A DNA stretch of 64,000 nucleotides from contig NZ_JAIQXE010000003.1 of the NCBI RefSeq assembly GCF_020076305.1, positions 787,907 through 851,906 on the forward strand, in the 5' to 3' direction. The translations under genes and the position numbers were made by a program. Below the pieces are notes generated by a model, which was given only the letters and a program-made list of their open reading frames with translations, made no database searches and had not been told where the DNA came from. Positions 27,306 through 37,352 of the stretch are shown one piece after another. The DNA is from Flavihumibacter profundi. Its GTDB lineage: Bacteria > Bacteroidota > Bacteroidia > Chitinophagales > Chitinophagaceae. Numbering within the stretch: position 1 is the stretch's first letter; every line of letters begins with the position of its first letter.

Positions 27306-30300
27306 ATGCCATTAACTCCCTCTTCCAGACCGTTACATATTTATCGTGCCTCAGCTGGCTCCGGTAAAACTTTTCTACTGGCTGCAGAATACCTCTGCCT
27401 GATTTTCGGGCAACCTGATAAATACAGGGAAATCCTTGCGGTTACTTTTACAAATAAGGCCACGGAAGAAATGAAGCACCGCATCCTCGAAGAGCTGCGG
27501 CAATTGGCATTGGGAAAGGAAACGGAATACCGGAAAATCATTATTGAAAGATACCCCGGACTTACTGGGGATGGCTTACTGGCCAGGCAAGCTGACCTTG
27601 CCTACCGGACTATTTTGCATGACTATGCGAAATTTTCAGTTACTACCATTGATAGTTTTGTACAGCAGGTAATCCGCTCTTTTGCCTACGAAATTGGCCT
27701 GGATGCCGGGTATGAACTGCAGTTGAACCAGGATTTGGTTAAGCAGGACCTGGCCGACCGCCTTTTTGAATTACTGGAAACTAATGATGAGCTGCTGCAA
27801 TGGATTAAGCGATTGGCGATTGAACGTATTGAAAACGGGAAATCCTGGGATTTCAGTGACGAGATGTTAAACTTCGCCGGCGAAATATTCAAGGAAAGGT
27901 TCTACCTGTTCGAGGCCAATATGCGTAACCTTGAGCATCCCGCCGACAGTTTCGAAGCTTTGCGTAAAAGATTGCAGCTGCAGGTCGAAAACCTCGAAAA
28001 CCCAATGTCTGCATTTGGTGCAAGGGCCCTGGCGATATTGGCAACAGCCGGACTTACAACTGAAGACTTTCCTTATGGAAAATCGGGATTTGCTAACTAT
28101 TTCAATAACCTGCAACAAAAAAAAGAGGTGGCCCCGGGCACCAGGGTGCTGGCTGTTTTAGATACCCCGGAAAGCTGGGTTACCAAAAAAACAAATCAGG
28201 ATACCCGAAGCAGGATAGAAAGGATCTACCCTGAATTAAATGACCTGCTGAATAAAGCAGTTAGCCTTTACCGTGAGCATGCATTGAATTACCATACAGC
28301 AAAGGCCGTGCTGCAACAATTGAATAACCTCAATTTACTTCGCTTACTCGCAGAGCAGCTGGCCGGTTATCGCCGCGATAATAATGCACTCTTGATGTCA
28401 GATACCCAGCAATTGCTCAGGGAACTGGTTCGCGATAATGACGCCCCCTTCATTTACGAGAAAACAGGAAACCGTTACCAGCATTTCCTGCTTGATGAAT
28501 TCCAGGATACCAGCACATTTCAATGGGAAAATTTTCGTCCGCTTGTTGAACAATCTGTGTCCACCGGCCAGTTTAACCTGATTGTCGGGGATGTGAAACA
28601 ATCTATTTACAGGTGGCGGAACGGCGACTGGCGTTTATTGCAGGAACAGGTTAGGAAAGATATTGGCGACTATAATGTCCAGCCAGAAACCCTGAAGGAA
28701 AATTACCGCAGCAATAAGCTGGTCATTGACTTCAACAATTTTTTATTCCAGGCTGCACCCGCTTTATTACAGCAGCATTTCAATAATGAAATGAATACGG
28801 TTGACAATGCAGCCATCCATAACAGGCTTGAAAAAAATGGTTACTACACTATTATCCAGGAAGCCTATGCTGACGCATTTCAGCAGGCTCCTGCAAATGC
28901 GGCAGAGGGCGGCGTTGTGGATATCAGGTTCTTTGAAAAGGAAGACAGCCGTTCACCAAATTCCTGGCGGCCATCTGCAGAAGCGTGGTTATGTGAACTG
29001 ATTGAAAAACTAATCCTGGAGAAAGGCATTGATCCGGCCCGCATTACTTTACTTACCCGCGGCAACAGGGACGCGAGGTATCTTATTGACCTGCTGTTGC
29101 AATACCAGCAAACCCCTGCGTCTAAATGTTCTTATGGCCTTGTGTCTACAGATGCCCTTGTGGTGAATGCATCCCCGGCGATCCAGTTGCTATTGTCAGC
29201 GCTGAAATTCCTGATTAATGAAAAGGACAGCTTATCACTCGTGGAACTGGTCCAGGCTAATGCTATGCGTCTCCAGCTCGGACTGAGTAACCAGGACTGG
29301 TACCGTGCTGAAATAAACCACGCCCTGCAACAACTTCCGGAAGCATTCCGCTTTCGCAGGAAGTATTTATTGCAAACGGGTTTGTATGAATGTGTTGAAG
29401 AACTGATCAGTATTTTCTCAATTGATGAATGGACCAGCGAGCAGGCTTATACACTGGCCTTCCGCGATCTTGTAAATTCTTTTAGCGGCAAGGGCAAAGC
29501 AGATATTCGCGGTTTTTTACAGTGGTGGGAAGTTGAAGGCCAGGAAAAAGCCCTGCCGATGTCTTCGGCCCTGAATGCTATACAGGTAATGACCATCCAC
29601 AAATCAAAGGGACTGGCTTTTGACGTGGTGATTATTCCTTACGCCGACTGGAAGCTGGTGAATGAAGGCGGCTTGCTTTGGTGCGAATGGCAGGACCCTG
29701 CTGAAGGCATAACCATCCTGCCCGTAAATATTACCAGTAGCCTGGCGCGCACTAGTTTTGCCTATGAATATTTTGAAGAACTGCTGATGTCAAGGATGGA
29801 TTCGCTGAACCTCTTGTATGTAGCCCTTACCCGTACACGCCAGGCAATGTATATCATGGCGCCTAAACCATCAACAAAAAAGAATGATGATGGTGGCATG
29901 TCTGTTATTGGAGACCTGTTATGGCAATCAATAAAAGGAACCGATAATATTTTGGTGAACTTTGAAAATGACAGGATGATTATCGATGGGGATATACAAC
30001 CCCGCAAAGATGCCGGGAAGGAAAAGGCTACCATTGCTATCCTTCCCGTATCCACCCATTCCTCTTTAATTACAGATTTGCGCGAGCCCGCAAAACATGA
30101 ATTGATATTGCAATCGGCGAGTTCCGCCCAGCAAATGATCGGACAATTAGCCCACCTGGTACTTTCCAGGGTTTCTGCTCTTGCCGACCTCGATATGGAA
30201 ATACAGAAAATGGAATTGGAGGGCTTATTGACTTCTGCGCATTCCGGCCAGGTTAAGGAAACTGTTCAGCAGGCGTTGCAGAACCCGCAATTGTCGGCCT

Positions 30301-30590
30301 GGTTCAACGGTAATTTTATTACCCTGAATGAAAAAGCCATCTTGCTGAAAGGCGGGGCAATTCGCCGGCCAGATAAAGTACTGGTAGGGGAAGGCGAAAC
30401 AATCCTGCTTGATTTCAAATTTACACAGCAGGCTTCACCTTCGCACGGCAAACAATTAAAACAATACCAGGACCTCCTGGAGGAAATGGGCTACCACGGG
30501 GTGCGTTCTTTCATTTATTATGGTTATAACCAGGCGCTTGTTCCTTTAGCGCAATTATCAGCAGAACAGGGAAATTTATTTGAAAATTGA
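27306..30590 (+). CDS. addA: AddA-type helicase-nuclease
   Basis: A 1094-residue UvrD/Rep-family helicase fused to a C-terminal nuclease, the AddA subunit of the AddAB double-strand-break repair complex (functional equal of RecB). Motifs in order: Walker A ASAGSGKTFLLAAEYL (residues 15-30), FTNKATEEMK, DEFQDTSTFQW (motif II), GDVKQSIYRWRNGD, TIHKSKGLAFDVV and LYVALTRTRQAMYI. Near residue 1035 the segment ETILLDFKFTQ carries the D-x-K of a PD-(D/E)xK nuclease. The partner gene follows with only 14 bp between stop and start. Confidence 0.92.
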   Translation: MPLTPSSRPLHIYRASAGSGKTFLLAAEYLCLIFGQPDKYREILAVTFTNKATEEMKHRILEELRQLALGKETEYRKIIIERYPGLTGDGLLARQADLAYRTILHDYAKFSVTTIDSFVQQVIRSFAYEIGLDAGYELQLNQDLVKQDLADRLFELLETNDELLQWIKRLAIERIENGKSWDFSDEMLNFAGEIFKERFYLFEANMRNLEHPADSFEALRKRLQLQVENLENPMSAFGARALAILATAGLTTEDFPYGKSGFANYFNNLQQKKEVAPGTRVLAVLDTPESWVTKKTNQDTRSRIERIYPELNDLLNKAVSLYREHALNYHTAKAVLQQLNNLNLLRLLAEQLAGYRRDNNALLMSDTQQLLRELVRDNDAPFIYEKTGNRYQHFLLDEFQDTSTFQWENFRPLVEQSVSTGQFNLIVGDVKQSIYRWRNGDWRLLQEQVRKDIGDYNVQPETLKENYRSNKLVIDFNNFLFQAAPALLQQHFNNEMNTVDNAAIHNRLEKNGYYTIIQEAYADAFQQAPANAAEGGVVDIRFFEKEDSRSPNSWRPSAEAWLCELIEKLILEKGIDPARITLLTRGNRDARYLIDLLLQYQQTPASKCSYGLVSTDALVVNASPAIQLLLSALKFLINEKDSLSLVELVQANAMRLQLGLSNQDWYRAEINHALQQLPEAFRFRRKYLLQTGLYECVEELISIFSIDEWTSEQAYTLAFRDLVNSFSGKGKADIRGFLQWWEVEGQEKALPMSSALNAIQVMTIHKSKGLAFDVVIIPYADWKLVNEGGLLWCEWQDPAEGITILPVNITSSLARTSFAYEYFEELLMSRMDSLNLLYVALTRTRQAMYIMAPKPSTKKNDDGGMSVIGDLLWQSIKGTDNILVNFENDRMIIDGDIQPRKDAGKEKATIAILPVSTHSSLITDLREPAKHELILQSASSAQQMIGQLAHLVLSRVSALADLDMEIQKMELEGLLTSAHSGQVKETVQQALQNPQLSAWFNGNFITLNEKAILLKGGAIRRPDKVLVGEGETILLDFKFTQQASPSHGKQLKQYQDLLEEMGYHGVRSFIYYGYNQALVPLAQLSAEQGNLFEN

Positions 30591-30604
30591 TCAACGGCAG
30601 TATT

Positions 30605-33463
30605 ATGTTTCTGAAAGAAGTTGCAGAGGAATTGTATAAACGCTTTGGACCGGAATTATCTCGGCTTGCCATTGTATTTCCCAATAAACGTCCTGCTGTT
30701 TATTTCAGGCAGCACCTTGGCAACCTGATCAACCAACCCATCTGGAGTCCTGATTTGCTGACCATATATGAGTTTATACAACTTTCTGAAAGAAAACTTC
30801 CTGCCGACCGCCTCCTGCAATCATTTCTTTTGTATGATGCATACCGTGAGGTTATGCAGGAACAGGACCCAGGCAATACAACAACCTATGAAAGATTTTT
30901 TGCCCTTGGGGAAATTTTACTGAATGATTATGCAGAGCTGGAATCTAACGTGATTTCTATTGCTGACCTGTACAGCAATATGGCAAATATTGCAGCTATC
31001 GACCAGGGCCTTGACTACCTGACGGAAGAACAACAGGAATACCTGCAAAAATTCTGGAAGAATTTTTCGGCAGAAAGACTGAGTGCACAAAAGGAAAAAT
31101 TCCTGCAGTTATGGAGAAATTTGCCTGCAATTTTTAAACGCTTTGAACAGCTGCTGGATGAAAAAGGGGTTTCCACAACTGGCACATTGTACAGGAACCT
31201 TGTCAGCGGTAAAAATAGCAATCAGGATTTTATAGATGGCTATAAACAACTTGTGTTTGTTGGCTTTAACGCCCTGAACCGTGCAGAACTTCAGCTATTC
31301 AGCCAATGGCAAAAAGCTGGGAAGGCTATATTCTTTTTTGATGCCGACCTGCATTATATTGCTGACCCCCTCCAGGAAGCCGGATTGTTTTTACGCAGGA
31401 ACCTGCAGTTATTTGGCAATGAACTGGAAACGAAGAACCAGGTCAATCGTGCCGATCGCCCTGTCCATGTTATTGCCGCCGAAGGCAATGCCGCACAGGT
31501 AAGGTTATTGCCGCAAATACTGTCAAAAATTCCAGGCCTTGCTGAACACCCCGAAAGAGTAGCCCTTTTTCTTTCAGACGAACAACAGCTGATGCCAGTA
31601 TTGCACGCATTGCCGGACAGTATCCCTTATATAAATATCACGATGGGTTATGGATTGGTACAGTCGCCGGTATTTTCATTGATGCAGGCAATAATCCATG
31701 TGCAGCAATCCTTGCAAAAGAATTCAGGCAAAAGAATTTATTACCAGCCTTTATTGCAGTTATTGCAGCACCCATACCTCTATGAAGTAAAAGCGGCAGC
31801 CGACCTGGTAACGGAAATTAATAAACGAAGCCTGGTATCTATATCCGCTGTACAATGGTCTGTTATCGAAGAAAAAAGAATCCGGCATATTCTTACACCG
31901 GTTGAAAACCCGGTCGAAATAATCGGACTGATAAAAAAAGTGCTTGAGTTGCAGGCCGAATCTATGGGCGAAGGCGCCATTGCAAGCCTTGAATCACAAT
32001 TATTATCTGCTGCATATTTCCAGCTCAACCGGCTGGAAGACTTGTTACAGCAATTTGCTCATACCCTTAGTCTACCATTTGTTGGTGATACAATTTTACA
32101 GGTTATGCGATCCTTATCGGTTCCATTGGAAGGCGAGCCGCTTAAAGGCCTGCAGGTGATGGGCCTGCTGGAAAGCAGGGGACTGGACTTTGAACATATA
32201 ATCCTGCTTAATGTAAATGAAGGAACACTGCCAAAGAAATCGGTGGCGCCGACCTTTATTCCGGATAGTATCCGCCGTGCATACGGGTTAAGTGTAATGG
32301 AAAAGCAGGATGCGATTTTTGCCTATGTGTTTTACCGCTTACTGCAAAAAAGCCATTCAGTATTTTGTCTATACAATAGTACCGTAGACGATAGCGGAAC
32401 CGGTGAACAAAGCAGGTTCCTGAGCCAGCTGGAATATGAAACAACAATTCCTTTTATTAAGGAAACGGTACAAATAAATATAACACCGGAGGCAAAACCA
32501 CCCATCCAGATCAGTAAGGACGAAAAGGTGATGCAAACAATGCGGAAGTTTTTAGCTTCTCCCCTGTCACCATCGGCCATTAATAATTATCTCGATTGCA
32601 GGCTTCGTTTTTATTTCAGGCACCTTTTGAATATTCAGGAGCCGGAAACATTCCAGGATGAAATTGATGCGAGAATGCTCGGCAATATTTTACATAAAGC
32701 GATGCAGGAACTTTATGTTAATCTGGCCGATGCCAGGAACGGGAATAATTTGGTGGAAGCCGCAGATTTCAGTTTGTTGGAAAAAAACATTGATGAAGCA
32801 ATTGACCGGGCATTCGGGCAGGAGCTGGCGGGTGATGCAACCTATACCATTCAATACTCGGGCAGTTATAAAGTTATCGTCGCCGTTATTAAAATATATA
32901 TCCAGGCAATTTTGAAAGAAGATGAAAGATATGCGCCCTTCAGGATCCATTATCTTGAACAGAAAGTGGAAACCATTTTTCCATTGCAGGTAAACAACAA
33001 GGAATGGAAAATAAAACTAGGCGGGTATATTGACCGGGTGGATGAGAAAAATGGTGTCTACCGGATTATCGATTATAAGACCGGCAAGGATAAAAAATCC
33101 TATGCTTCAATCGAAACACTTTTCAACCGACTTGATAAAGACAGGAATAAGGCAGCACTGCAAACCTTTATTTACACGCATATACTGCAACAGCAATTGC
33201 CGGGTTCACCACCAGTGGTTGCCGGCATTTATGATGTTCGCAATATGCGTAAGGAAGGCGAAGCTTTTGACTGGCAGTTTACGGAAACGGGCGGCAGTGG
33301 TGGTGCGGTTACACACCTGCGGATGCCCGGACTTGTTCAGGAAACAATGCAACACCTTAAAATGGTAATGGAAGAGTTGTTCGATGAAAGGGTATTATTT
33401 GATCAAACTGCCAATGTTGAAAAATGCCAGTATTGCACGTACAAAGTATTATGCGGAAGATAA
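30605..33463 (+). CDS. addB: AddB-type helicase-nuclease subunit
   Basis: A 952-residue partner of the preceding AddA. The N-terminal part is an inactivated helicase-like region that in AddB scans for recombination hotspots. The C-terminal nuclease domain shows YRIIDYKTGKDKKSY near residue 820 (D-x-K catalytic motif). The cluster cysteines are Cys in NYLDCRLRFYF near residue 662 and CQYCTYKVLC at the very C-terminus, matching the AddB-type [4Fe-4S] staple. I chose the ATG at 30605; an earlier in-frame TTG overlaps the addA stop. Confidence 0.9.
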   Translation: MFLKEVAEELYKRFGPELSRLAIVFPNKRPAVYFRQHLGNLINQPIWSPDLLTIYEFIQLSERKLPADRLLQSFLLYDAYREVMQEQDPGNTTTYERFFALGEILLNDYAELESNVISIADLYSNMANIAAIDQGLDYLTEEQQEYLQKFWKNFSAERLSAQKEKFLQLWRNLPAIFKRFEQLLDEKGVSTTGTLYRNLVSGKNSNQDFIDGYKQLVFVGFNALNRAELQLFSQWQKAGKAIFFFDADLHYIADPLQEAGLFLRRNLQLFGNELETKNQVNRADRPVHVIAAEGNAAQVRLLPQILSKIPGLAEHPERVALFLSDEQQLMPVLHALPDSIPYINITMGYGLVQSPVFSLMQAIIHVQQSLQKNSGKRIYYQPLLQLLQHPYLYEVKAAADLVTEINKRSLVSISAVQWSVIEEKRIRHILTPVENPVEIIGLIKKVLELQAESMGEGAIASLESQLLSAAYFQLNRLEDLLQQFAHTLSLPFVGDTILQVMRSLSVPLEGEPLKGLQVMGLLESRGLDFEHIILLNVNEGTLPKKSVAPTFIPDSIRRAYGLSVMEKQDAIFAYVFYRLLQKSHSVFCLYNSTVDDSGTGEQSRFLSQLEYETTIPFIKETVQINITPEAKPPIQISKDEKVMQTMRKFLASPLSPSAINNYLDCRLRFYFRHLLNIQEPETFQDEIDARMLGNILHKAMQELYVNLADARNGNNLVEAADFSLLEKNIDEAIDRAFGQELAGDATYTIQYSGSYKVIVAVIKIYIQAILKEDERYAPFRIHYLEQKVETIFPLQVNNKEWKIKLGGYIDRVDEKNGVYRIIDYKTGKDKKSYASIETLFNRLDKDRNKAALQTFIYTHILQQQLPGSPPVVAGIYDVRNMRKEGEAFDWQFTETGGSGGAVTHLRMPGLVQETMQHLKMVMEELFDERVLFDQTANVEKCQYCTYKVLCGR

Positions 33464-33500
33464 TATTTGCCGCATGGAATAATTGAATATTTTTAGTAGC

Positions 33501-34748
33501 ATGGTTTTAATTAGGCACATTCCTTTTTTAAGAGCAGTTTTCCTGCATAGCCTTACGGCCTTCGGTGGCCCGCAAGGCCATATAGGGATGATGTTGAAAA
33601 CTTTTGTTACACAGCGAAGGGACCTTACCCAGGAAGAACTGATGGAATACAATGCTTTCTGCCAGATGCTGCCAGGGGCATCTTCAACCCAGGTGTTAAC
33701 ACTTATCGGGTATAAGCGGGGCGGACTGCCATTAGCCATACTAACCCTTATTGTCTGGATACTTCCAGCCTGTACCTTAATGGGTGCCCTGTCATTTTTA
33801 GTCCGGTATTTTGAACATCATGATGGAGAACAGGCGGTACTGAAATATATAGCACCGATGACCATTGGGTTTCTCGCTTATGCCTCCACGATAGCTTTCC
33901 GCCTTGCAATCCATAATACCATTACCAGGGTAATTATGGTGATGTGCACCATACTAAGCCTTGCATTTTTCAAAATTCCCTGGATGATCCCCCTGCTGAT
34001 CGTTATCGGTGGCTTTGTTACAAACCTGAGTGATCGCAGGATTCCGCAGGGTAATGAAGTACCCAAGAAAATCAAATGGGGAAATATCTGGCTGTTTGCT
34101 TTTATTTTCATCATGGCTGGTGTGCTGAGTGAGCAGGCAAGGAAATATGACTGGCCTAACAGGCGCCCGATAAATCTTTTTGAAAACACTTATCGTTTCG
34201 GCAGCATTGTTTTTGGTGGCGGACAGGTGCTGGTAGCCCTGATGTATGAGCAGTTTGTAATAAGGCCCGAATCGGAAAAAGTGATCCAAAAAAATCCGAA
34301 TGCGGTAAAAATTGACAGGGAGGCATTTTATACCGGTGCCGGACTTGTGCGGGCCATACCCGGACCTGTTTTTTCAATTGCTGCATTTATGGGCGGTATG
34401 GCAATGAGCGACCGGGGCACAGGTTGGCAGGTTATTGGTTGTATTATTGGTACGGTAGCTATTTTTTTACCGAGTGCCTTATTGGTGCTTTTCTTTTTCC
34501 CGGTTTGGAGCAACCTGAAAAAATATGCTGTTGTATTCAGGGCCCTCGAAGGTATTAACGCTACGGTTGTTGGATTCCTCGTAGCCTCAACCCTTTATAT
34601 GATCAAGGATATTTCTATGACCGAATGGGTGGACCATGGCTGGATGAATACTATTGTAATGGTGGGTACCTGGCTGATGTTGTATTACTCGCGCTTACCC
34701 TCTCCCATTATAGTTATTATCTGCCTGGTGCTTGGCTACCTGTTTTAG
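33501..34748 (+). CDS. chrA: ChrA-type chromate transporter
   Basis: A 415-residue two-domain CHR-family membrane protein. The N-terminal half begins [20 protein letters not shown], the family signature, and a weaker copy of the repeat ([16 protein letters not shown]) begins the second half, as in long-chain ChrA proteins. Ten or more hydrophobic segments are visible. Members export chromate by proton antiport; other anions are possible. The start ATG at 33501 was preferred to an earlier TTG. It follows addB by 37 bp and converges with the aminotransferase. Confidence 0.88.
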   Translation: MVLIRHIPFLRAVFLHSLTAFGGPQGHIGMMLKTFVTQRRDLTQEELMEYNAFCQMLPGASSTQVLTLIGYKRGGLPLAILTLIVWILPACTLMGALSFLVRYFEHHDGEQAVLKYIAPMTIGFLAYASTIAFRLAIHNTITRVIMVMCTILSLAFFKIPWMIPLLIVIGGFVTNLSDRRIPQGNEVPKKIKWGNIWLFAFIFIMAGVLSEQARKYDWPNRRPINLFENTYRFGSIVFGGGQVLVALMYEQFVIRPESEKVIQKNPNAVKIDREAFYTGAGLVRAIPGPVFSIAAFMGGMAMSDRGTGWQVIGCIIGTVAIFLPSALLVLFFFPVWSNLKKYAVVFRALEGINATVVGFLVASTLYMIKDISMTEWVDHGWMNTIVMVGTWLMLYYSRLPSPIIVIICLVLGYLF

Positions 34749-34761
34749 GCAGAACTTATTA

Positions 34762-35907
34762 CTATAGCCTGGTTAACTGCTGTACTGCTTTTTCAAGGGT
34801 CTCCTGTTTTTTAGCAAAGCAAAACCGGATCAGTTTTCCCGTGGTTCCATATTGGTAAAAAGCAGAAACGGGTATCGTTGCAACCCCAAACTCACGCGTT
34901 ACGCGAAGTGCGAAATCAATATCTGGTTCACTGCTGATGGCTTCATACCCTGCACAAATAAAATAACTTCCGTATGATGGTTTTAGGGTAAACCTGGTTT
35001 GTTGCATCAGGGTAATAAAATAATCCCTTTTTTGCTGGAGGAATGCATTCAGGGAAAGATAGGATTCCCTGTCCTGCAAAAATTCGGCTATACCAACCTG
35101 TGAAGGGGTATGGCAACTGAAACAATTAAACTGGTGGATTTTCCTGAACTCTTTCATTAAAGCAGCAGGGGCAACACAATAACCCAATTTCCAACCGGTA
35201 CAATGGAATACTTTCCCGAAAGAGAAACAGACAAAACTCCTTGCCAGCAGGTCGGGATACCGGAGCATGGACTGGTGTTCCTTTCCATCATAAATAAGGT
35301 GTTCATAAACCTCATCACTTATAATGAAAAGGTCGTGCTGCTCAACAATTGAACGCAATTCCCTTATATCATGTTCACCAAGGATTGCCCCTGTCGGGTT
35401 ATGTGGCGAATTGATAATGATCGCTTTTGTTTTTGGGGTCACTGCTGCCCGCACTGCAGGCCAGTTGATGGACAGGTCTTCCAGGTTCATGGGCACCAGG
35501 ACCGCCTTCCCGCCGTTTACTTCAATATTGGGAACATAACTATCATATGCCGGTTCAAGGACAATAACTTCATCGCCCGGTAATAGTATGGTGGTTAAAG
35601 CTGTGTATATGGCATAAGTGCCGCCTGGTGTAATCGTGATCTCGGTATCCGGATTCACCGTGCTTTTATATAATGACCCGATTTTTTCAGCCAGTATTTC
35701 CCGCAGCGGAAGCCATCCTGCCATTGGTGCATACTGGTTGAATTGGTTATCCATAGCCCTTGCAACGGCATCGCTCAGCCGCTTATCCATCGGAAAATCA
35801 GGAAATCCCTGTCCCAGGTTCACGGCATTTAACTCGGTTGCCAATGCACTCATTGTAGTAAAAATGGTCGTGCCAACCCGGGGAAGTTTAAAGGGAATGG
35901 AAGTCAT
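34762..35907 (-). CDS. class I/II aminotransferase (methionine aminotransferase-like)
   Basis: A 381-residue PLP-dependent aminotransferase. INSPHNPTGAILGEHD near residue 165 contains the Asn that contacts PLP, ISDEVYEHLIY the Asp pair, and SFGKVFHCTGWKLGYC near residue 228 the Schiff-base lysine. The opening VNLGQGFPDFPMDKRLSDAV and overall pattern are close to the YbdL/kynurenine-type methionine aminotransferases. The upstream genes in the same direction encode an AraC regulator and a RidA protein; RidA deaminates reactive enamines made by PLP enzymes, which suits a shared role. Confidence 0.9.
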   Translation of the reverse strand: MTSIPFKLPRVGTTIFTTMSALATELNAVNLGQGFPDFPMDKRLSDAVARAMDNQFNQYAPMAGWLPLREILAEKIGSLYKSTVNPDTEITITPGGTYAIYTALTTILLPGDEVIVLEPAYDSYVPNIEVNGGKAVLVPMNLEDLSINWPAVRAAVTPKTKAIIINSPHNPTGAILGEHDIRELRSIVEQHDLFIISDEVYEHLIYDGKEHQSMLRYPDLLARSFVCFSFGKVFHCTGWKLGYCVAPAALMKEFRKIHQFNCFSCHTPSQVGIAEFLQDRESYLSLNAFLQQKRDYFITLMQQTRFTLKPSYGSYFICAGYEAISSEPDIDFALRVTREFGVATIPVSAFYQYGTTGKLIRFCFAKKQETLEKAVQQLTRL

Positions 35908-35912
35908 ATACT

Positions 35913-36836
35913 TTATTTTCCGTTTTGCAGGGCCTGGTCGCGGTATTCGGAAGGACTCTTTCCTACCTGGTGGCGGAAGAATTTGGCAAAGTTCGAATTG
36001 TCTTTGAAATGCAGGTAATACGCGACTTCGGCGACTGTCATATCAGTATTCCTGAGCAGCGATTGCGCTTCAAGGATCAATCGTTCACGTACAAGTTGTG
36101 CAGCGGTTTTGCCGGTTTGGACTTTTAACAGGTTACTCAGGTAAGTCGGGTGAAGGTGCATCTCATTGGCCACATATTTCAGGGTAAGCGCTTTTTCCAT
36201 ATTCCCTTTGTTAAGCTCAATGAAATAGTTGTTGAGGGAGTATAAAAAATTATTAAGGGTTGTGTCTTTGGTGGCTCCGCCCTGGGGATTGTCAGCAGAG
36301 AAAGCGGACTTGCATTCGTAGAGGAAAATGTTGATATAATGAAACAGCATTTTCATTTTCTCCGGATGGTTACTGCGCAATAACTGGTACATTTTTTCAA
36401 ACTGGCTGACCAGCATTTCAGCACTATTTTCATTCGGATGGACCAGCATGCCATTTTCAGTATGAAAGAAACGGAATTCCCGGAAAATATATTCCCCCTG
36501 CGGATATTGGAAAATAAAGTCTGGGGTAAAAAACAGGATATACCCCTTCCAATCTTTAACCTGGGCATATTGCCTGATATGCCAGGGTGAAGTGAAATAC
36601 AAACTGTTTTTTTCTACTACATATTCTTTATTGGAAATATTAAGGTTAAAACCTCCATCGGTAACAAATCCAACTACGAAGGCATTCAACCTGAAAGGGT
36701 TGCCGGTGTTATCCTGGAGAAGATGGGGAATGTCCTCAAACTTTAAAATATCGAGATGCGGAGAATTGGGTTCAATTACATTTGAATTGTGAAATGATTC
36801 TACCAGGGTTTCGTAATAAGTTACCTGTTTCTGCAT
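35913..36836 (-). CDS. AraC-family transcriptional regulator
   Basis: A 307-residue regulator with an N-terminal cupin-like sensing region and a C-terminal AraC double helix-turn-helix: LKYVANEMHLHPTYLSNLLK near residues 225-244 and MTVAEVAYYLHFKDNSNFAK near residues 272-291. Length is normal. It stands between the RidA and aminotransferase genes, all on the minus strand (5 bp before the aminotransferase), so that gene and its own operon are its likely targets. The ligand is unknown. Confidence 0.9.
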   Translation of the reverse strand: MQKQVTYYETLVESFHNSNVIEPNSPHLDILKFEDIPHLLQDNTGNPFRLNAFVVGFVTDGGFNLNISNKEYVVEKNSLYFTSPWHIRQYAQVKDWKGYILFFTPDFIFQYPQGEYIFREFRFFHTENGMLVHPNENSAEMLVSQFEKMYQLLRSNHPEKMKMLFHYINIFLYECKSAFSADNPQGGATKDTTLNNFLYSLNNYFIELNKGNMEKALTLKYVANEMHLHPTYLSNLLKVQTGKTAAQLVRERLILEAQSLLRNTDMTVAEVAYYLHFKDNSNFAKFFRHQVGKSPSEYRDQALQNGK

Positions 36837-36854
36837 GGTAATTAGCTATATGGA

Positions 36855-37244
36855 TTAATGGTTCAAAATTGCTGTTACTTCAATTTCCACCAGGTATTCC
36901 GGGGAAATAAGGGCGCTCACCTCAACCATTGTCGTACATGGGCGGATTAAGGAAAAATATTCGCCATGGGCCCGGCCATATTCTTCCCAACGGCTGATAT
37001 CGGTAACGAATAGGCGCGTACGAACCACGTCTTTCATTTCAGCATCGGCCTTTTCCAGCACTTTGGCGATTTTTCCAAGGATATAGTGTGTTTGGGCATA
37101 GGCATCATTAACTCCAACAACCTCGTTTTGTTCATTAACAGCAACAGTTCCTGTGACTTCAATAATGTTACCCATTTTTACAGCCCTGCTGTATCCAATA
37201 ATATTTTCCCAGGGAGCGCCGGAGGAGAAATTTATCCTTGTCAT
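36855..37244 (-). CDS. RidA-family protein
   Basis: A 129-residue YjgF/YER057c/UK114 family protein. The segment SRAVKMGNIIEVTGTVAVNEQ, a QTHYILGKIAKVLEKA helix, the conserved Arg in VVRTRLFVTD and the C-terminal SPEYLVEIEVTAI with the Glu near residue 122 fit the family. RidA proteins hydrolyse 2-aminoacrylate and related enamines. It heads the probable operon with the AraC regulator and the aminotransferase. Confidence 0.9.
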   Translation of the reverse strand: MTRINFSSGAPWENIIGYSRAVKMGNIIEVTGTVAVNEQNEVVGVNDAYAQTHYILGKIAKVLEKADAEMKDVVRTRLFVTDISRWEEYGRAHGEYFSLIRPCTTMVEVSALISPEYLVEIEVTAILNH

Positions 37245-37292
37245 TTGTTTTGTTTTTTTACCCGGTAAGTTAATATTGTAATATTACTGGTA

Positions 37293-37328
37293 AAAATAAA
37301 ATACCCTGTGATACTATCACAGGGTATT
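37293..37328 (-). terminator. terminator of manC
   Basis: A perfect 14-bp stem, AATACCCTGTGATA (37300-37313) with TATCACAGGGTATT (37315-37328), around a single C. On the minus strand it is followed by TTATTTTTA and lies 25 bp past the manC stop. Confidence 0.8.
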
Positions 37329-37352
37329 CAAATTATATGATGAACGGTAAGC